Shown piece by piece: positions 1 through 11,357 of a stretch of 64,000 bases of DNA. The notes beneath the pieces are model-generated. The model was not told where the DNA came from. It saw only the letters and a list, made by a program, of their open reading frames with translations, and searched no databases. The DNA is from Amorphophallus konjac (taxonomy: Eukaryota > Streptophyta > Magnoliopsida > Alismatales > Araceae): positions 220,519,643-220,583,642 of the forward strand of contig CM040128.1 in assembly GCA_022559845.1 (NCBI GenBank). The letters run 5' to 3'. The position numbers were made by a program, and so were the translations under genes. Each line of letters starts with the position of its first letter. Within the stretch, counting starts at the first letter, position 1.

Positions 1-2355
1 GTGGAGTGCAAGAGCCCCTGCAACTTCGCTAGTCGTCTCTCAGGATCAATATGCATTTAGAAGTCCCTATGTCAGTGCATCATCATACAGGAATCATAAG
101 CATAATAGGCAGAGTTTGAGTTTAGAAGTCATACCGGTCGGTGGGCACCCCGGAACACCTGGTCCCGGTAGTGTCTGGCGTACGCGGTGTAGTACGCTGA
201 GTCGCTTTTCGCTCGGATGGTCACCGCTCACCCGAGAGCTGTCCAGTCGGCCACCTGCGCAGCGTTCCTCGTCGACCAATCAAATGCTGCCGCCAGGCCT
301 CGGGTCATCCTCGTCACTCCCTCCCCCACCTTATCAGGTGCCGGTAACTCCACCGCGGGCTGATGGACCCCGACGGTCCTCATCACCAATCTGTAGTGCA
401 GTGGCTCCACCACATTCATGCAGTGAAGCCACATGTCTCGTCCAGGGAAGGTAAGGGCCCCTGCCACCCAAGGCTGACCCTCCTGGCCCTCCTCTGTGTA
501 AGGTGTCCACCGTACCTACAAGGAATAGAAAGTCGCATCAGCATCATCATCATATAAGAATTGCATTTAATTAAAGAGTCTAAGTTTAGAAGTATACCGA
601 GGCAAACGGTAGAGCATCCAGGTCATCCTGCAGCTCTCGGATCTGTCGTCTCAGGGCTGCAGTCTCCCGAGGTGCTTTCCACCTATGTGCAATCGGCAGG
701 AGCCCAGGACGGGCCTCCTCGCCTCTTCCCAGCCCGCGTAGGTGCACGTAGGCCCACACCTGCATCACAACATCGTGTCAGCATTCAGGAAACATATAGA
801 ATTGCATAATTAGGTCTAGGATAGGAGTCGTACCTGGAGTAAGGGGGAGAAGCCCCCGAGCATCGTCCGATGGGCCGTCGAACTCAGCGTGTCAAACAAG
901 AACGCGAGAACTGCTGCTCCCCACGCGTAGTCGCCCACGTGGCTCAGCTCCTCGAGGAAGGGAAGGAAGCGGCAGCTCATCACGTTCGCTATGGTGGATA
1001 AGAGAAGTCGCCCGAACATCAGCATCAGGAACCGTTGCAGCACTCTGTCTGCCTTTGCTCCAGGCCCTGCAGCTACCCTCGACCGCGCCAGCTCCACCAA
1101 CCGCTGCAGGTGCTCCTCCAGCTGCTCTCCGACTGTAACTCCCGCCCGTTGTAATCCCAGGATGTCCTGGAGACCAGCCCGGGGTAGGAGGGTCGACTGC
1201 CTCTCAGGGCGCCGCAGCTCTAAGCCCAGTAATCCCCGAGCCATCACCCGGTAGTCGGGAAAAATGGTCCCGCTAACCGGTAGCCCATGCACTCGAAGGC
1301 AAGTGAGCCTGGCCATGTCCTCCAGCGTGGGGACCATATGGCCCCACGGGAAGAGGAACGTACGACTCACTGGGTCCTAGCGGTAGTGCAGGGTGTAGAG
1401 TAGAGCTGTGTCGAACCGACACACCTCAATGCTCAGGAATGGGGTGAAACCCATGGCAGCCAACCGCTCCCTCTGAAAGTCCGACAATGCTAAATACACT
1501 GCGCGGACCTGCAACCACGAGGTGCGGGTCCTGCGCTTTCCCTGCATTCATACATTCATTTTAAATGCATTTTAGTAATTTATTTAAGCATTTTATTTCA
1601 TACATAAATAAAGTCATCAAGGTTTAACTCTGTGTTGGAAAAGCGGTCTCCCACAGGCCGCTCGTCCCTTTGAACCGTCCCATGAGCACCGTTCTAATCC
1701 CTAAGTTCTGTGTTTCGAACGGGCTAGCATTGGCCATTCTTATCTTGAACGGGTGAGCATGCACCGTTCTTCCCTAAGGTTTCTTAGTTTCAAACGGCCA
1801 TTCCTGGGCCACAGGAAGTTTGGGCAGTCCTATAGGGACCGCGTTGTTCTTTGTTGATAGGGTGTTGAACGGACCAATGTGGCCCATTTGTCGTTTGTAC
1901 GGTGAGCCTCTCACCATCCTTACTTGGTTCGGTTTTGATGCTGTGTGAATTTGAACGGCTACCCCTAGGCCGTATGAGTTTGGTCGGCTTTATATGAGCC
2001 GTATGTTTTGTTTGTGCAGTTTTGTGTAAACCGCCCTACCGTCGTCTTCCCCGACGACGGTAAGGGTTTCCCCACCGGCGGGGAGGCCACCGTTGCCCCC
2101 CAAAACTGGTCCTAAGCACCCTAATCCCCCAGAATCCCCTAAATCTAGAGGTTTCGGTGCACCTGCATCGGTCGGACGGGGTCCCTTGGCCGGCCTCTCC
2201 GCCGGAGCGACCTCCCCGGCATCTCCATCTCCGGGCGCGGTGGCTTCGGTCCTTTCCTCGGCCTCGGATGGCGGCGGGAGGGTACCTCCCTCGGCCGGCG
2301 GCGTTGCCGGTGTCTCCTCCGCCGCCACGGCGGTCGTCGGCGGTGGCGCATCCAT
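1..2355 (-). pseudogene. Plant mobile domain (PMD) gene, antisense copy A, 3' end outside window
   Basis: PMD proteins (the MAIN/MAIL1-type domain, also common in plant transposons) are nuclear proteins linked to transposon silencing in Arabidopsis; the role of transposon-borne versions is not known. Visible exons on the - strand, placed by alignment to copy B: exon 1 from ATG 2355 to about 2163, exon 2 1541-834, exon 3 759-598, exon 4 515-135, exon 5 from 50 outward. Exons 2, 3 and 4 are 708, 162 and 381 nt, identical to copy B, with GT donors and AG acceptors. The domain core includes the motifs WGHMVPTLEDMARLTCLRV and GDYAWGAAVLAFLFDTLSS. Defects are a TAG near 1378, a TGA near 226, and an exon 5 acceptor read as AT instead of AG. 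Exon 1 is alanine/proline/glutamate-rich and GC-rich, and its donor is uncertain. Confidence 0.8.
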
Positions 2356-2720
2356 GTTCGTCGTCGAAGGGCATCTCGCTTGGTGTTTTGAGCGCATGTG
2401 AGATGAGGGAGTGAGAGGGGTTGAGAAGGGAAGGAGCTTGGGGGGAGAGAGGTGGAGAGAGGGGGAGATGGGGCTCGGCGTGACCTTCGTTCTCTCTCCC
2501 ACCATCAGTTATGAGAGAGGGAGATGAAGGGTTTTAGACTTTCGAAGTTGCAGAGGTTATACGGTCTATCGTTAGACCGTCCTTCGTGTGAACGGTTGAG
2601 AGGTGACCGTTCATCTTTAACGGTATGCTGTTTAAGTCGGTTCAAATTCCATAATATATACGGCTCTCATATAACCGTGCATATTTGGGAGGTTGGTATT
2701 TAACCGTTCATGTTTGAAAT
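1640..2720. repeat. ACGG/CCGT word swarm in intron 1 and upstream of PMD gene A
   Basis: Apart from exon 1 (about 2163-2355), this stretch is non-coding and full of short words of the form AACGG or CCGTT, often paired head to head about 10 bases apart. An example is the pair ACGGTC/GACCGT at 2563-2582. The same words fill the corresponding parts of copy B. I see no other gene in 2356-2753. Confidence 0.7.
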
Positions 2721-2753
2721 TGTCCCACCCTCATTCCTGCACTTAGTGTTCAA

Positions 2754-3560
2754 TTGATGGATTTTGATACCATTGCAAATCTTGTTAACAATTTTATGTG
2801 CAGCATCAAACTTTCACTTGCCATTTCACCTGCACAGGTAAGTCAGGTATGGCTTTCTAACCCTATCACCCTTATTGCATTATTATATGGTACTATAGTA
2901 TATTATCTCGTGAACCAGTTGGTTACTCGCGTGTTCTCGGATCTGATGTTCCCCTTCAACAAAAATGATGATGATCCAGGTTCACGTGTTTAATCTTCGG
3001 ATAGGCCGTTAGGTTGGGATGTCATGGGGAGGATGGTTCTATCCTGCACACTGTGGTTGCGGATGGTATCTTGACTCTGATTTTCCCAGCTTAGCAATAT
3101 TATTCTCGAGTATTTTATATTTTAATCTTTCTTTGCATTTGTTTTAACAATTTCTTTTATTTTTAGCCCAGCATGCATCATACGCATCTTTTGAGCTTTC
3201 ATGACCCATGGTTTGCCTGAAGAATGTCCCACCAGCGATGGTTAGCTGTGCGTTCAGTGTTTGGGTAAGAGGAACTAATTCCACTCTGAGTTGGAAGGTT
3301 CTCTTTGGTCAATTCGCTTGGCTTGGTTGATTAAGAGGTCCCCGTCTGGAACTTTAGCCTGTTTCCTTTACTCTTGCTGCCTACTTTTGGCCTCCTCATT
3401 GGACCGCGGGATTGTATCCCCCATGAGGTTGGTCTTGTCAATTTGTTTCATTTCATTTAGTTCAGTTCCTCCAGACAGGTGTCGCTCTTGGTCTAACTGT
3501 CCCTCGTGAATGGTTCAGAGTTTTGTGGAAGATTCCCATCGCTTGTTGGTAAAAATGGGT
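2754..3560 (+). other. Conserved sense-strand block with a possible 329-nt intron (copy A)
   Basis: This block lies between the antisense PMD gene and the 3' LTR and is well conserved in copy B (56450-57050, opposite strand). A short reading frame (2754-2993) contains SPAQVSQVW and NKNDDDPGSRV, both kept in B. A CAG/GTAAGT donor at 2838 and a TTTATTTTTAG acceptor ending at 3166 delimit 329 nt, the same length as in B. Downstream, an in-frame stretch with NSTLSWKVLF is also shared, although A has a TGA in it. I recognise no domain. It may be a small spliced sense gene, a remnant of pol, or a conserved RNA element. Confidence 0.4.
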
Positions 3561-3674
3561 GTCGTTTTACCTTAACGCCCACTTTCCAATCCACTCCGCT
3601 GCATTTCCGCTTCACCTCCATGTCCCATGTCACTTTCGCTTCACCTCCGCTCGCTCCCCTGCAAAGAGGACGTT

Positions 3675-3687
3675 AAGGAGGGGCATC
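3675..3687 (+). other. Polypurine tract of PMD-A
   Basis: AAGGAGGGGCATC lies directly before the LTR start TGTTGACACCC. It is the expected site of plus-strand DNA priming and fixes the element's orientation. The same sequence lies next to the LTR of copy B. Confidence 0.75.
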
Positions 3688-5395
3688 TGTTGACACCCAT
3701 TTTTTGCCGATAAGTTGAGTCATTCCTCTTACTCCCATTTGTTGATGCCTCGAGTTATCCATCACTCGTTGGGACTATTTTCAGGCATGTTTTGGGCCAG
3801 TTTTATGGGTAGCCTCTCTCCCTGGCTAGGTTCGTTTCAATTCTGGGCGTAATGGGCCTTGGTTTTGGTTGATTGGGCTTTTCTATGAGTTTCAAGCACC
3901 CATGTACATGTACGGTTCATCATTGGCCGTTCAATCAATGTGCGATTGCCTGTGGGCCATCCATATATTTTGGTTAATTTTTTGAATTTCCAACGACAAG
4001 CATTTATGCGGTCCTCTCCTAGCCGTTCAACATGATGGACGGACGGATGGTGGCCGCTCGTCTCTCAGAGTCCTGCGCTTGGCGACTGTCTCAGATAATT
4101 ATCCAATTAATCTATTTATCACCGACAAGGCTAGAACGGTTTGTCTTTGGCCGCTCTACCTTTGAACGGTCTCATCTGAGCCGTTCATGTATGAGAGTCC
4201 AACGGCGAACTATTCGGCCGGTTTAATGGATAATTTGGATCATTTTTTTAATTATTGAATTTCCACCGACAGGGTTGGACGGCCCAGAAAGGACCGCCCA
4301 TATGGATGTGTGGTCTATCGTTAGACCGTTCATCTACTCGGTTGCTGAAAATTCAACAGATTTTCTCTCTCTCCTCGTGGATTTATCCCCAACTTTATCC
4401 AGCCATTTCTCCGCGAATCCTCAACCATTTCGAGTGCCGTTCCTTCCAGATGAAAGAGAATTGAATTATCTTCATCTTTTGTTTGATAATCTCGACCTGA
4501 AAATGCTTCTAAACCCTAATTTCGAGCTAGGACTTTAGGTGCTCTATAAATAGACCCTAAAGGCCGGGTTTGAAAGGGGGGAGATTCTTGGTCGACGGCG
4601 AAGCCCTGCCGCATTCTTGAGCGACCTAGCACCATGGAGGGAGGCTTTCCACGTCCATATAAGCCTCCGGTTGAGGGAGTAGTCTAGTTTTTAAGTCTTG
4701 TGTGTTTGATAGGTTTTGTCCATTTTTTTATTGCATGCATCACTCTTCTCAGTTTCTCCCCACGTTTTTCTTCACCTTCATTGCCATGTACACACCCACC
4801 CACGTTTGTGACACCCTAGGGGTTTAAAGTCCCCCAGGTATCCCCCTTTCCCCTTATTCATGTTCATTTCTTCTTAATTTGGCATTTACTACACTTTTCA
4901 GTTCTAATCTTGGGTTTCTTCTATCTTCTTCACATCATTTTTGCAGGTCAGCAATCCCTAGCACGAGGCCCATCCCCTCTGGCTGGCCGGAGAGGGTGGA
5001 GGTTGGACCCTTTGTGACTTCTGGCGTGGTGGTCTTGCGCGGTTCTCTACCATCCGTTCAAGGAGACGTGCGGTGCTACCTAGACCGTTCTTCTTCTTCT
5101 TGTGGTCGTGATAGAGCCGTTCAACTTCCAGGAGTGCTTCATCCCGCATGCTCTGCAGCGTTCTTAAATGGTATGTCGTGAGACCGTGCATCTTATAGGC
5201 GTCTCTTCCTGAACCGTACATCTTCGCAGCGCTGCACACCAGGCGAGTACCTGTCCCTCTTTCCAAGGTACGGTGTGTTCATCACGTTCGGCGCCTTGGT
5301 GGCGATCATAGGTTGTTATTCCTCCCTTTCCCTCTGTCTTCATTCCCGTCCATTCTTTTAATGCCTTCCTATTGTCTATCCTACCACATCCAACA
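3688..5395 (+). repeat. 3' LTR of PMD-A
   Basis: The LTR begins TGTTGACACCC and ends ATCCAACA, about 1.7 kb. It aligns along its length with the 2.16-kb LTR at 53939-56099 on the other strand, for example at the shared AGCACGAGGCCCATCCCCTC near 4960 and the CCTTGGTGGCGATCA near 5295. Paired ACGG/CCGT words occur at 3910-4335 and 5040-5220. The right end is approximate, because the Tekay LTR resumes within the next dozen bases. Confidence 0.72.
4544..4553 (+). promoter_or_regulatory. TATA box in PMD-A LTR
   Basis: CTATAAATAG lies about 860 bases into the LTR. A matching CTATATAAATAG sits at the equivalent place in LTR B. It is the likely start-site element for the retrotransposon transcript. 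Confidence 0.6.
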
Positions 5396-6857
5396 TGGGA
5401 AATGAATGAAGACATCCGTGAGCCTGGGATTCCCACTAGGTCGTCGAGCTAGTTGTACCTTAAAAATTTATTGGTCTAGAAAGCACTTAATGAATTTGGT
5501 GTGTTCTGTAAACTGGCCTAGACACGGCCTTATGAACACTGCTATTGCATGATAGCGATCGAGTCGTGACCACGTTCTTCCAAGCCTGATCCATGCGTCG
5601 ATCCTTTTCCTCTATGGTGTTGACTCTACTTAAAAGCGATCCTTGAATGACCGCTACTTCAAGAAACAGTCCCATACTGACCGTGTTCTACCTGCATGCT
5701 GTTCAACTCGAGGTTTGACCTAAGGGTTGATTATATTCTATTCCTAGGTGGTCTATGGATTATCTGGAACTCAAAACCTTATTCAATAAGTTATTAATGA
5801 ATTATGAAAAGTAATGAATGTACCGTTATGCTGCCGGATTTCTCCCGTAGCATGACCTTGTCATTAATTCATCCTTGAACTCTCATGTTCATATTTGGTG
5901 CATTTTTATCTTGATGTTGCTATCATGAACATATTGTTTGAACTTTACATTATTGGCTGAAACTTTATATTACTCGTGGAAGTAGCTTGATTTACAACTT
6001 TAAGATGCAAGAGCAGGCATGGACAGTGTCCAAGGGCTCCACGCTGGCCCCCTTGATGGATGGCCAGAAACATACTGTAAACCATGGGGTATGATGAACA
6101 CTGGCGTCACATTACGCCGGGAGTACTTTTTTTATAAATGGGTGAAAACCACGAGGCACATCATGAAATTATACATTCTTGTTACATGATTTTCTAGTGC
6201 ATAGCCTTTATGGTTATGAAAAGTATATTCTCGTTAATGAAAGGCCACATTATATCCTTACTTGATCATACTCTCATTATACATGAACTCTCATATCGCT
6301 ATGATTTATATCTTACTACTTGTGTTATTACTTTGATTTTATCTGCGTGTTTTATCTCGTTTTCCTTTACCTTACATTCTAGAGCTAAATTGCTAATTAC
6401 TTAAATCATGCCTTCATATTGATACGAAGATATCTACTGGGCAAGTGTGCTCATTCCCTACTTTTCCAATCTTTTCAAGAAATTCTAGCGGGGATTCGGA
6501 CTACTCGAGTGATGGGTCCGAGAGTGATTGAAGCATGAGCGAAGCCCTAGTCAGGAGTCTATCAAGCTAGACATGAGTCATATTGTAACTTTAGTTCCTT
6601 CATTGTAATAGGTGGTGAAGTTGATCATGTCACGTAATTTTCTTTTTTCTTGAGTCTAGAATTAAAGGAGTCATGTCGTTTGTAAACCTTGATTAGTATT
6701 ATTCAATAAAGTTGGAATTTTGAGTACATGACCTTGTGCATTCCTCTTTTATGTGTGAATGTTATTGTGCTCTGATTATATTTCTAGCTTGAGGCGTATT
6801 GCCGACTGTCCATGTTCCCGAATATCTTCCGCTGTACATATATCACGGGACATACCA
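5396..6857 (+). repeat. Remnant of Tekay(+) 5' LTR
   Basis: From about 5407 onward this follows 23657-25125 closely, beginning GAGCCTGGGATTCCCACTAG and ending GACATACCA where the 3' LTR ends GACATGACA. About the first 1.8 kb of the LTR is missing and should lie left of PMD-A if that element is a simple insertion. Confidence 0.8.
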
Positions 6858-6864
6858 GTTAAAT

Positions 6865-6878
6865 TGGTATCAGAGTCT
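6865..6878 (+). other. Primer-binding site of Tekay(+)
   Basis: TGGTATCAGAG follows the 5' LTR end by seven bases and is complementary to the 3' end of initiator methionine tRNA, as usual for plant chromoviruses. Confidence 0.8.
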
Positions 6879-6907
6879 AGGTATAAGTAAGTCCTAGAGA
6901 AATGTCA

Positions 6908-9898
6908 TGTCTTTCACGCCCCGAGACATATGTACAGCGAAAGTAATATCGGGGAACGTGAACAGCCGACAATACGCCTCAAGCTAGCAATATAATCAGA
7001 GCGCAATAACATCCACATATGGATGGAGTACACAATATTTGACCAAAATTCTAACCTTTATTAATAATAATGATCCAATGTACATCAATATCTGACTCTT
7101 TGACATAAAGTCAACTAGACTCAATAAAAATGGAAATTACATAATATGGCTCCATAAATGAAAGAGTACATGACGACTCTAGACTGACTTAAGAACTCAT
7201 GACATTCTAAGTCTTCTCTCGACCGTCAATTGTCGCTCTCGGACCCATTACTAGAATAATCCAAATCCGACTCACTTGAACTTCCTGAAAAGATTGAAAA
7301 AGTAAGGTAATGAGCACATTTGCCTAGTAGGTATCTTCGCATCAACATGGAGGCATACTTTAAGTAATTACATTTTTACTCTAGTGAATAAGGTAAAAGA
7401 AAATGTGATAAAACACTCGAACAAAATGCAAGTAAGAAGATAGGAATTATAGAGACATGAAGAATATGAATGGACAATAGAGCATGATCAAGCAAGATTT
7501 ATAAAGTAAAGTGACCTTTCATTAACAACAATATACTTCACAACCCTAAGGCTATGCACTAGAAAGTCATGAACAAGAATGTGCTAGCAAGCATGTAATT
7601 TATTACAAGTTTGCCTCATAGTTTTCACCCGTCTATAAAAAAAATACTCCCGGCGCAATACGACGCCAGTGTTCATCGTACCCCATGGTTTTCAACACGT
7701 TTCCGACTATCTACTGAGGGGGCTAGTGTGGAGCCCTTGGACACTGTCTGTGCCCGCTCTTGCATCTTCAAGTTACAGATCAAGGTACTTCCATGAGAAT
7801 ATAGTAAAGTTTCGGCCAATAATATTCAATTCAATAATAGTTTCATGATAATGTAAGCAAGCTAAAGAACATACTCAATGTAAGATCATGAGAGTTCAAA
7901 GAATGATTTAAAATAAGGTCATGCCACGGAAAAATCCGACAGCATAATATTCTTTAACTTCCATAATTTATTAGATTACTTTGGAACAAGGGGTTAGGTT
8001 CTAGATAATCAATAGACCATCTAAGAATTTAGAAAAATCAACCCTTGGGTCAAACCTTGGGTTAAACATAGTTTAGACAAAAATGGTCAAGTCCGGACCG
8101 TTCCTGGGAAAAGCGGTCATGCCAGGATCGTTAGAGATAGTAGCCGTCATAGAGAGACTGTTTCTATGAAGAAATAGCGGTTAGGTGAAAGGCCGCTAAC
8201 GCACAGTTGCGGCCTCTTGGAAGGCCGCTAAAATCCAGAACTCAGAAAAACACCGATAGTGTAAGTGCTTTCTAGACAATTGGGCTTTGAGGGTATAACC
8301 AGCTCGACGTCCTAGTGGGAATCTCAGGCTCACAGAGACTTACGGAGGCCCTGAAATAATATCACTTAGTCTGGTGGAAGGAATATCCAACAGAGAGGAT
8401 CACAAATCCAAGAGGTGTGCTTATAAGTGTAAAAAGTGTATCTAATGGCTACGCACCGGGGTACGCACCATGTACTTAAGAAAAGACTATAGATGCAAAG
8501 GGATCGTGGCAAAACATCGATCAAATCAAAACGAGTTTGTGAAAACGTGATCATTACTACAAAAGTATATGTTTTGGCATGAAAATAGCATAAGCTAAAA
8601 TAAGCATTTAAACCCATATAAGACATTTAATCTATCAAAGATGGTGCACAATATAACCAATATTACGAATATGAAGTTAAAACTAGGAATAAAACCTATC
8701 TACCTAGGTTTATCATATAGTTATTAAGGTCATCTGCAATCTGTTTAGAGTTAACAGGCAGTAGAGAATAGCTGTCAGGGGTGTACTGCATGCAGGAGCT
8801 AAGCGGTCTATCGCATGGCCGCTAAAGGATTGCGGCGGTCTATGGGAGACCGTTTATCGCCTATAGCAGACAAACGTAAAATAGGACATGCAAGGCCTAC
8901 CCTAAGGAAGTAAATGCATGAAAACATGCTAGATAGGAAGGTAAACATGCTATAATCAAAATCAAGTCATGGAGATGCATGGGTTTATGTGAAGTAAGCC
9001 AAAATTATCAATTTCTTATTAAGGGTAGGATTCATGCATGCTGAAATAACCTAGATGCGCAGTGCCAATAAAAACTTAAATACTCCATGTAGAAAGCATG
9101 AAATTCATAAAATCAAAGGGCTTTTATTCCTAACTTGGTATTTTAGCTATCCACGAGATAACCTACCTCTGTGATAAGCTTCAGACTTCAAATTTTGAAC
9201 TGGAAGATCGCTCAGGTTCCTACATGTCCTGTGTCAAACTAGCAACTTCCCGCCCCACTATCTTCTGATTCTCTTGACCTATATTTGTGAAAATTGGAGG
9301 GTAGGTAGAAGATAGAAAGGAGAACAAAAAGTTCTAAAGACACAACGTGAACTTACCTTGTTTAGGGCTTCTAATCTCCTGATCTTCACTGGAGCGGCGC
9401 ACTGGTTCTTGTGCAGCCTGTAACGAACCAGCGACTTGCAGATGCCCTAACTCTTCAACGGCTAGGTCTTCGAGCACAAAAATTGGAGGGGAGTTAGATA
9501 AAACTAAGGCGAACAAAATCTTCTAAAGAACCAACATGAGATATCATCTCCTTATTTTTGAAATACGCGAGCCAACATTAGGGTTCGCATGGGTCGAAGC
9601 TAGGGTCTATTTATAGAGTTTACCTAGGGTTTGGGGGATTAGATCGAACTTAGAGTCCTATTTAGGGGTAGGATTGATCCCCAAGAGTCCTAGACATGTT
9701 TACATGTCTACACACTTCGATCCATGAAAATTTGTGTCTTGTCGGCCTATTTAGGTCGATTTAAACCTAACATAATATCTAGGCCTTTAAACAATTAATA
9801 AATAGACCTATATTAATTAAATAGCCCATTAAGTCTACTTAAATGCTTAATAAATATACTAAATCCAAAAAATTCTTAGAAAATTCTCGGGCATTACA
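6908..9898 (-). repeat. 3' LTR of Tekay(-)
   Basis: Read on the - strand it begins TGTAATGCCCGAGAATT at 9898 and ends at 6908 with GGGGCGTGAAAGACA. The other LTR ends GGGGCGTGACA, so this copy has a small insertion in its terminus. It aligns with the inverse of the 21854-25125 LTR. Paired CGGTC/GACCG words lie at 8090-8235 and 8805-8865. No gene is seen in it. Confidence 0.85.
9607..9616 (-). promoter_or_regulatory. TATA box in Tekay(-) 3' LTR
   Basis: CTATAAATAG on the - strand, about 290 bases into the LTR. The same box is at 16942-16951 in the 5' LTR. Confidence 0.55.
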
Positions 9899-9911
9899 CT
9901 CTCCCCCACTT
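9899..9911 (-). other. Polypurine tract of Tekay(-)
   Basis: AAGTGGGGGAGAG on the - strand directly precedes the LTR start TGTAATGCCC. It is the plus-strand primer site. Confidence 0.75.
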
Positions 9912-10200
9912 AAAAGAATTTGGTCCCCAAATTCAATACATGGGTTTTATGGAGAGTATACTTACATTCAAATATCTCAGGAAATCTTTTGCGCATAGCT
10001 TCTTCCGTTTCCCATGTCGCCTCATGCGGCCAGGATTTGCTCCATTGGATTTTAACCATGGGAATATTTTTATTTCGAAGCTGACGTACTTCTCCGTCAA
10101 TTATCTTGAGTGGCCTTTGCTTGTACGTCAAGTCTTCCTGTATCTCTAGGTTATCATAAGTGATGACATGGAATGGATCATGGACGTACCTTTTTAGCAT
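9910..10200 (-). pseudogene. Tekay(-) integrase C-terminus with chromodomain
   Basis: An uninterrupted 96-codon stretch starts at the MLKRY end of the integrase GPF module and continues into a chromodomain. Chromodomain features are the hydrophobic strand PMVKIQW, then ATWETEEAMRKRFPEIF, the typical terminal helix of plant chromoviruses. The domain is thought to steer integration toward particular chromatin. It ends in GTKFF just before the polypurine tract. The unbroken frame contrasts with the damaged integrase upstream (10210-11132). It is a fragment of a polyprotein, not a separate gene. Confidence 0.8.
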
Positions 10201-10209
10201 TGAGATGGG

Positions 10210-11132
10210 GAAAACATCGTGAACTCCTGCTAGTTGAGGAGGTAAAGCTAGTCGATAAGCAACCTCACCAACCCTTTAAAGAATTTTAAAAGGGCCAATA
10301 AATCTCGAAGTAAGTTTACCTTTGATGCCGAATCTTCAGATACCTCACCCTGGAGAAACTTTGAGGAATACATGATCTCCTATTTGGAATTTCAGGTCAC
10401 GCCTTCGATTATCAGCATAAGATTTTTGCCTATCCTGAGCCATCTTGAGTATTCCTTGGATTAGCTTGACTTTTTTAGTAGCATCCCGAATGAGTTCCGG
10501 GCCTAGAAATTATTTTTCCTCAATCTCACTCCAACATATAGGTGAGCGGCAACTCCTACCGTATAGGGCTTCAAATGGTGCCATTTTAATGCTAGCTTGA
10601 TAGCTATTATTGTAGGAGAATTCCACTAGAGGCAAGTGGTTGTGCCAACTCCCACCAAAATCAAGTGCACATGCCCGGAGCATATCTTCCACCACCTGAT
10701 TGATTCTTTCAGTTTGACCATCGATTTGTGGATGCAATTCAATGCTGAAATTCAACCGGGTCCCTAATGAATGTTGCAGACCCTTCCAGAATTGAGATGT
10801 AAATCGAGGGTCCGATCAAATATAATGGTGACAGGTACTCCATGCAGCTTCACAATTTCTTTTACATATAAGGCAGCCAAGACATCCACGGACCATCGAC
10901 TCTTAATAGGTAGGAAGTGATCCGATTTGGTCAAGCGGTCAATGATTACCCACATAATGTCATGTCCTCCTCTTGATTTAGGTAGACCCATGACAAAATA
11001 CATCCCTATACTCTCCCATTTCCACTCGGGAATCCCCAAGGGATGTAGCTTTCTAGCGGGCTTTTGATGCTCTGCCTTAACCTGTTGACAAGTGAGGCAG
11101 CGTGATACATAATCTGCCACTTCTCGCTTCAT
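10210..11132 (-). pseudogene. Tekay(-) integrase
   Basis: Read from 11132 leftward. The second half of the HHCC zinc-binding region is CLTCQQVKA, followed by the core. The first catalytic aspartate is replaced by tyrosine (GMYFVMGLP where the + strand relative has GMDFIMGLP). A frameshift scrambles the region after IIFD, and the frame recovers at 10755 with the catalytic glutamate in QTERINQVVE. Frames break again below 10510 in the GPF module. The enzyme would join retroviral-type DNA ends to target DNA, but this copy is clearly dead. Confidence 0.82.
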
Positions 11133-11357
11133 ATTAGACCACCAATAATTCCTTTTAAGATCTTGTTACATCTTGGTAGTACTAGGGTGAATGGCATACC
11201 TTGATTTATGTGCTTCGTCCATAACCAGCTTCTTAGTATCAGCATGATCGGGGACACAAATTCGACCTTAAAATAGCAATCATCCGTTTGTTGCAATAGA
11301 GAATTCTGACTATTGATCTATATGATCCTTGATTTCCATCAGTGTAGGGTCATTTTC
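11133..11357 (-). pseudogene. Tekay(-) spacer between RNase H and integrase zinc finger
   Basis: Multiple stops and frame changes occur here. By alignment with 20399-20600 it is the linker leading to the integrase HHCC domain. Nothing else is recognisable. Confidence 0.55.

Larger units (their letters stand above)
1..5395 (+). mobile_element. PMD-A: 3' part of a Ty3-type LTR element carrying an antisense PMD gene
   Basis: This is the 3' end of an LTR retrotransposon whose gag-pol would lie left of the window. In element sense order it holds an antisense plant mobile domain gene, a conserved intron-like block, a polypurine tract and a 3' LTR starting TGTTGACACCC. The same order appears inverted at 53939-60478, which sets the limits. 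Antisense extra ORFs between pol and the 3' LTR are known for some plant Ty3/gypsy elements. I assign it to Ty3 by that arrangement only, because no pol is visible here. It appears to have inserted into the 5' LTR of the Tekay element that resumes at about 5396-5407. Confidence 0.72.

Noticed and set aside
2036..2414. Several overlapping frames on both strands around PMD exon 1
   Set aside because: The region is very GC-rich, and only the frame matching copy B is supported.
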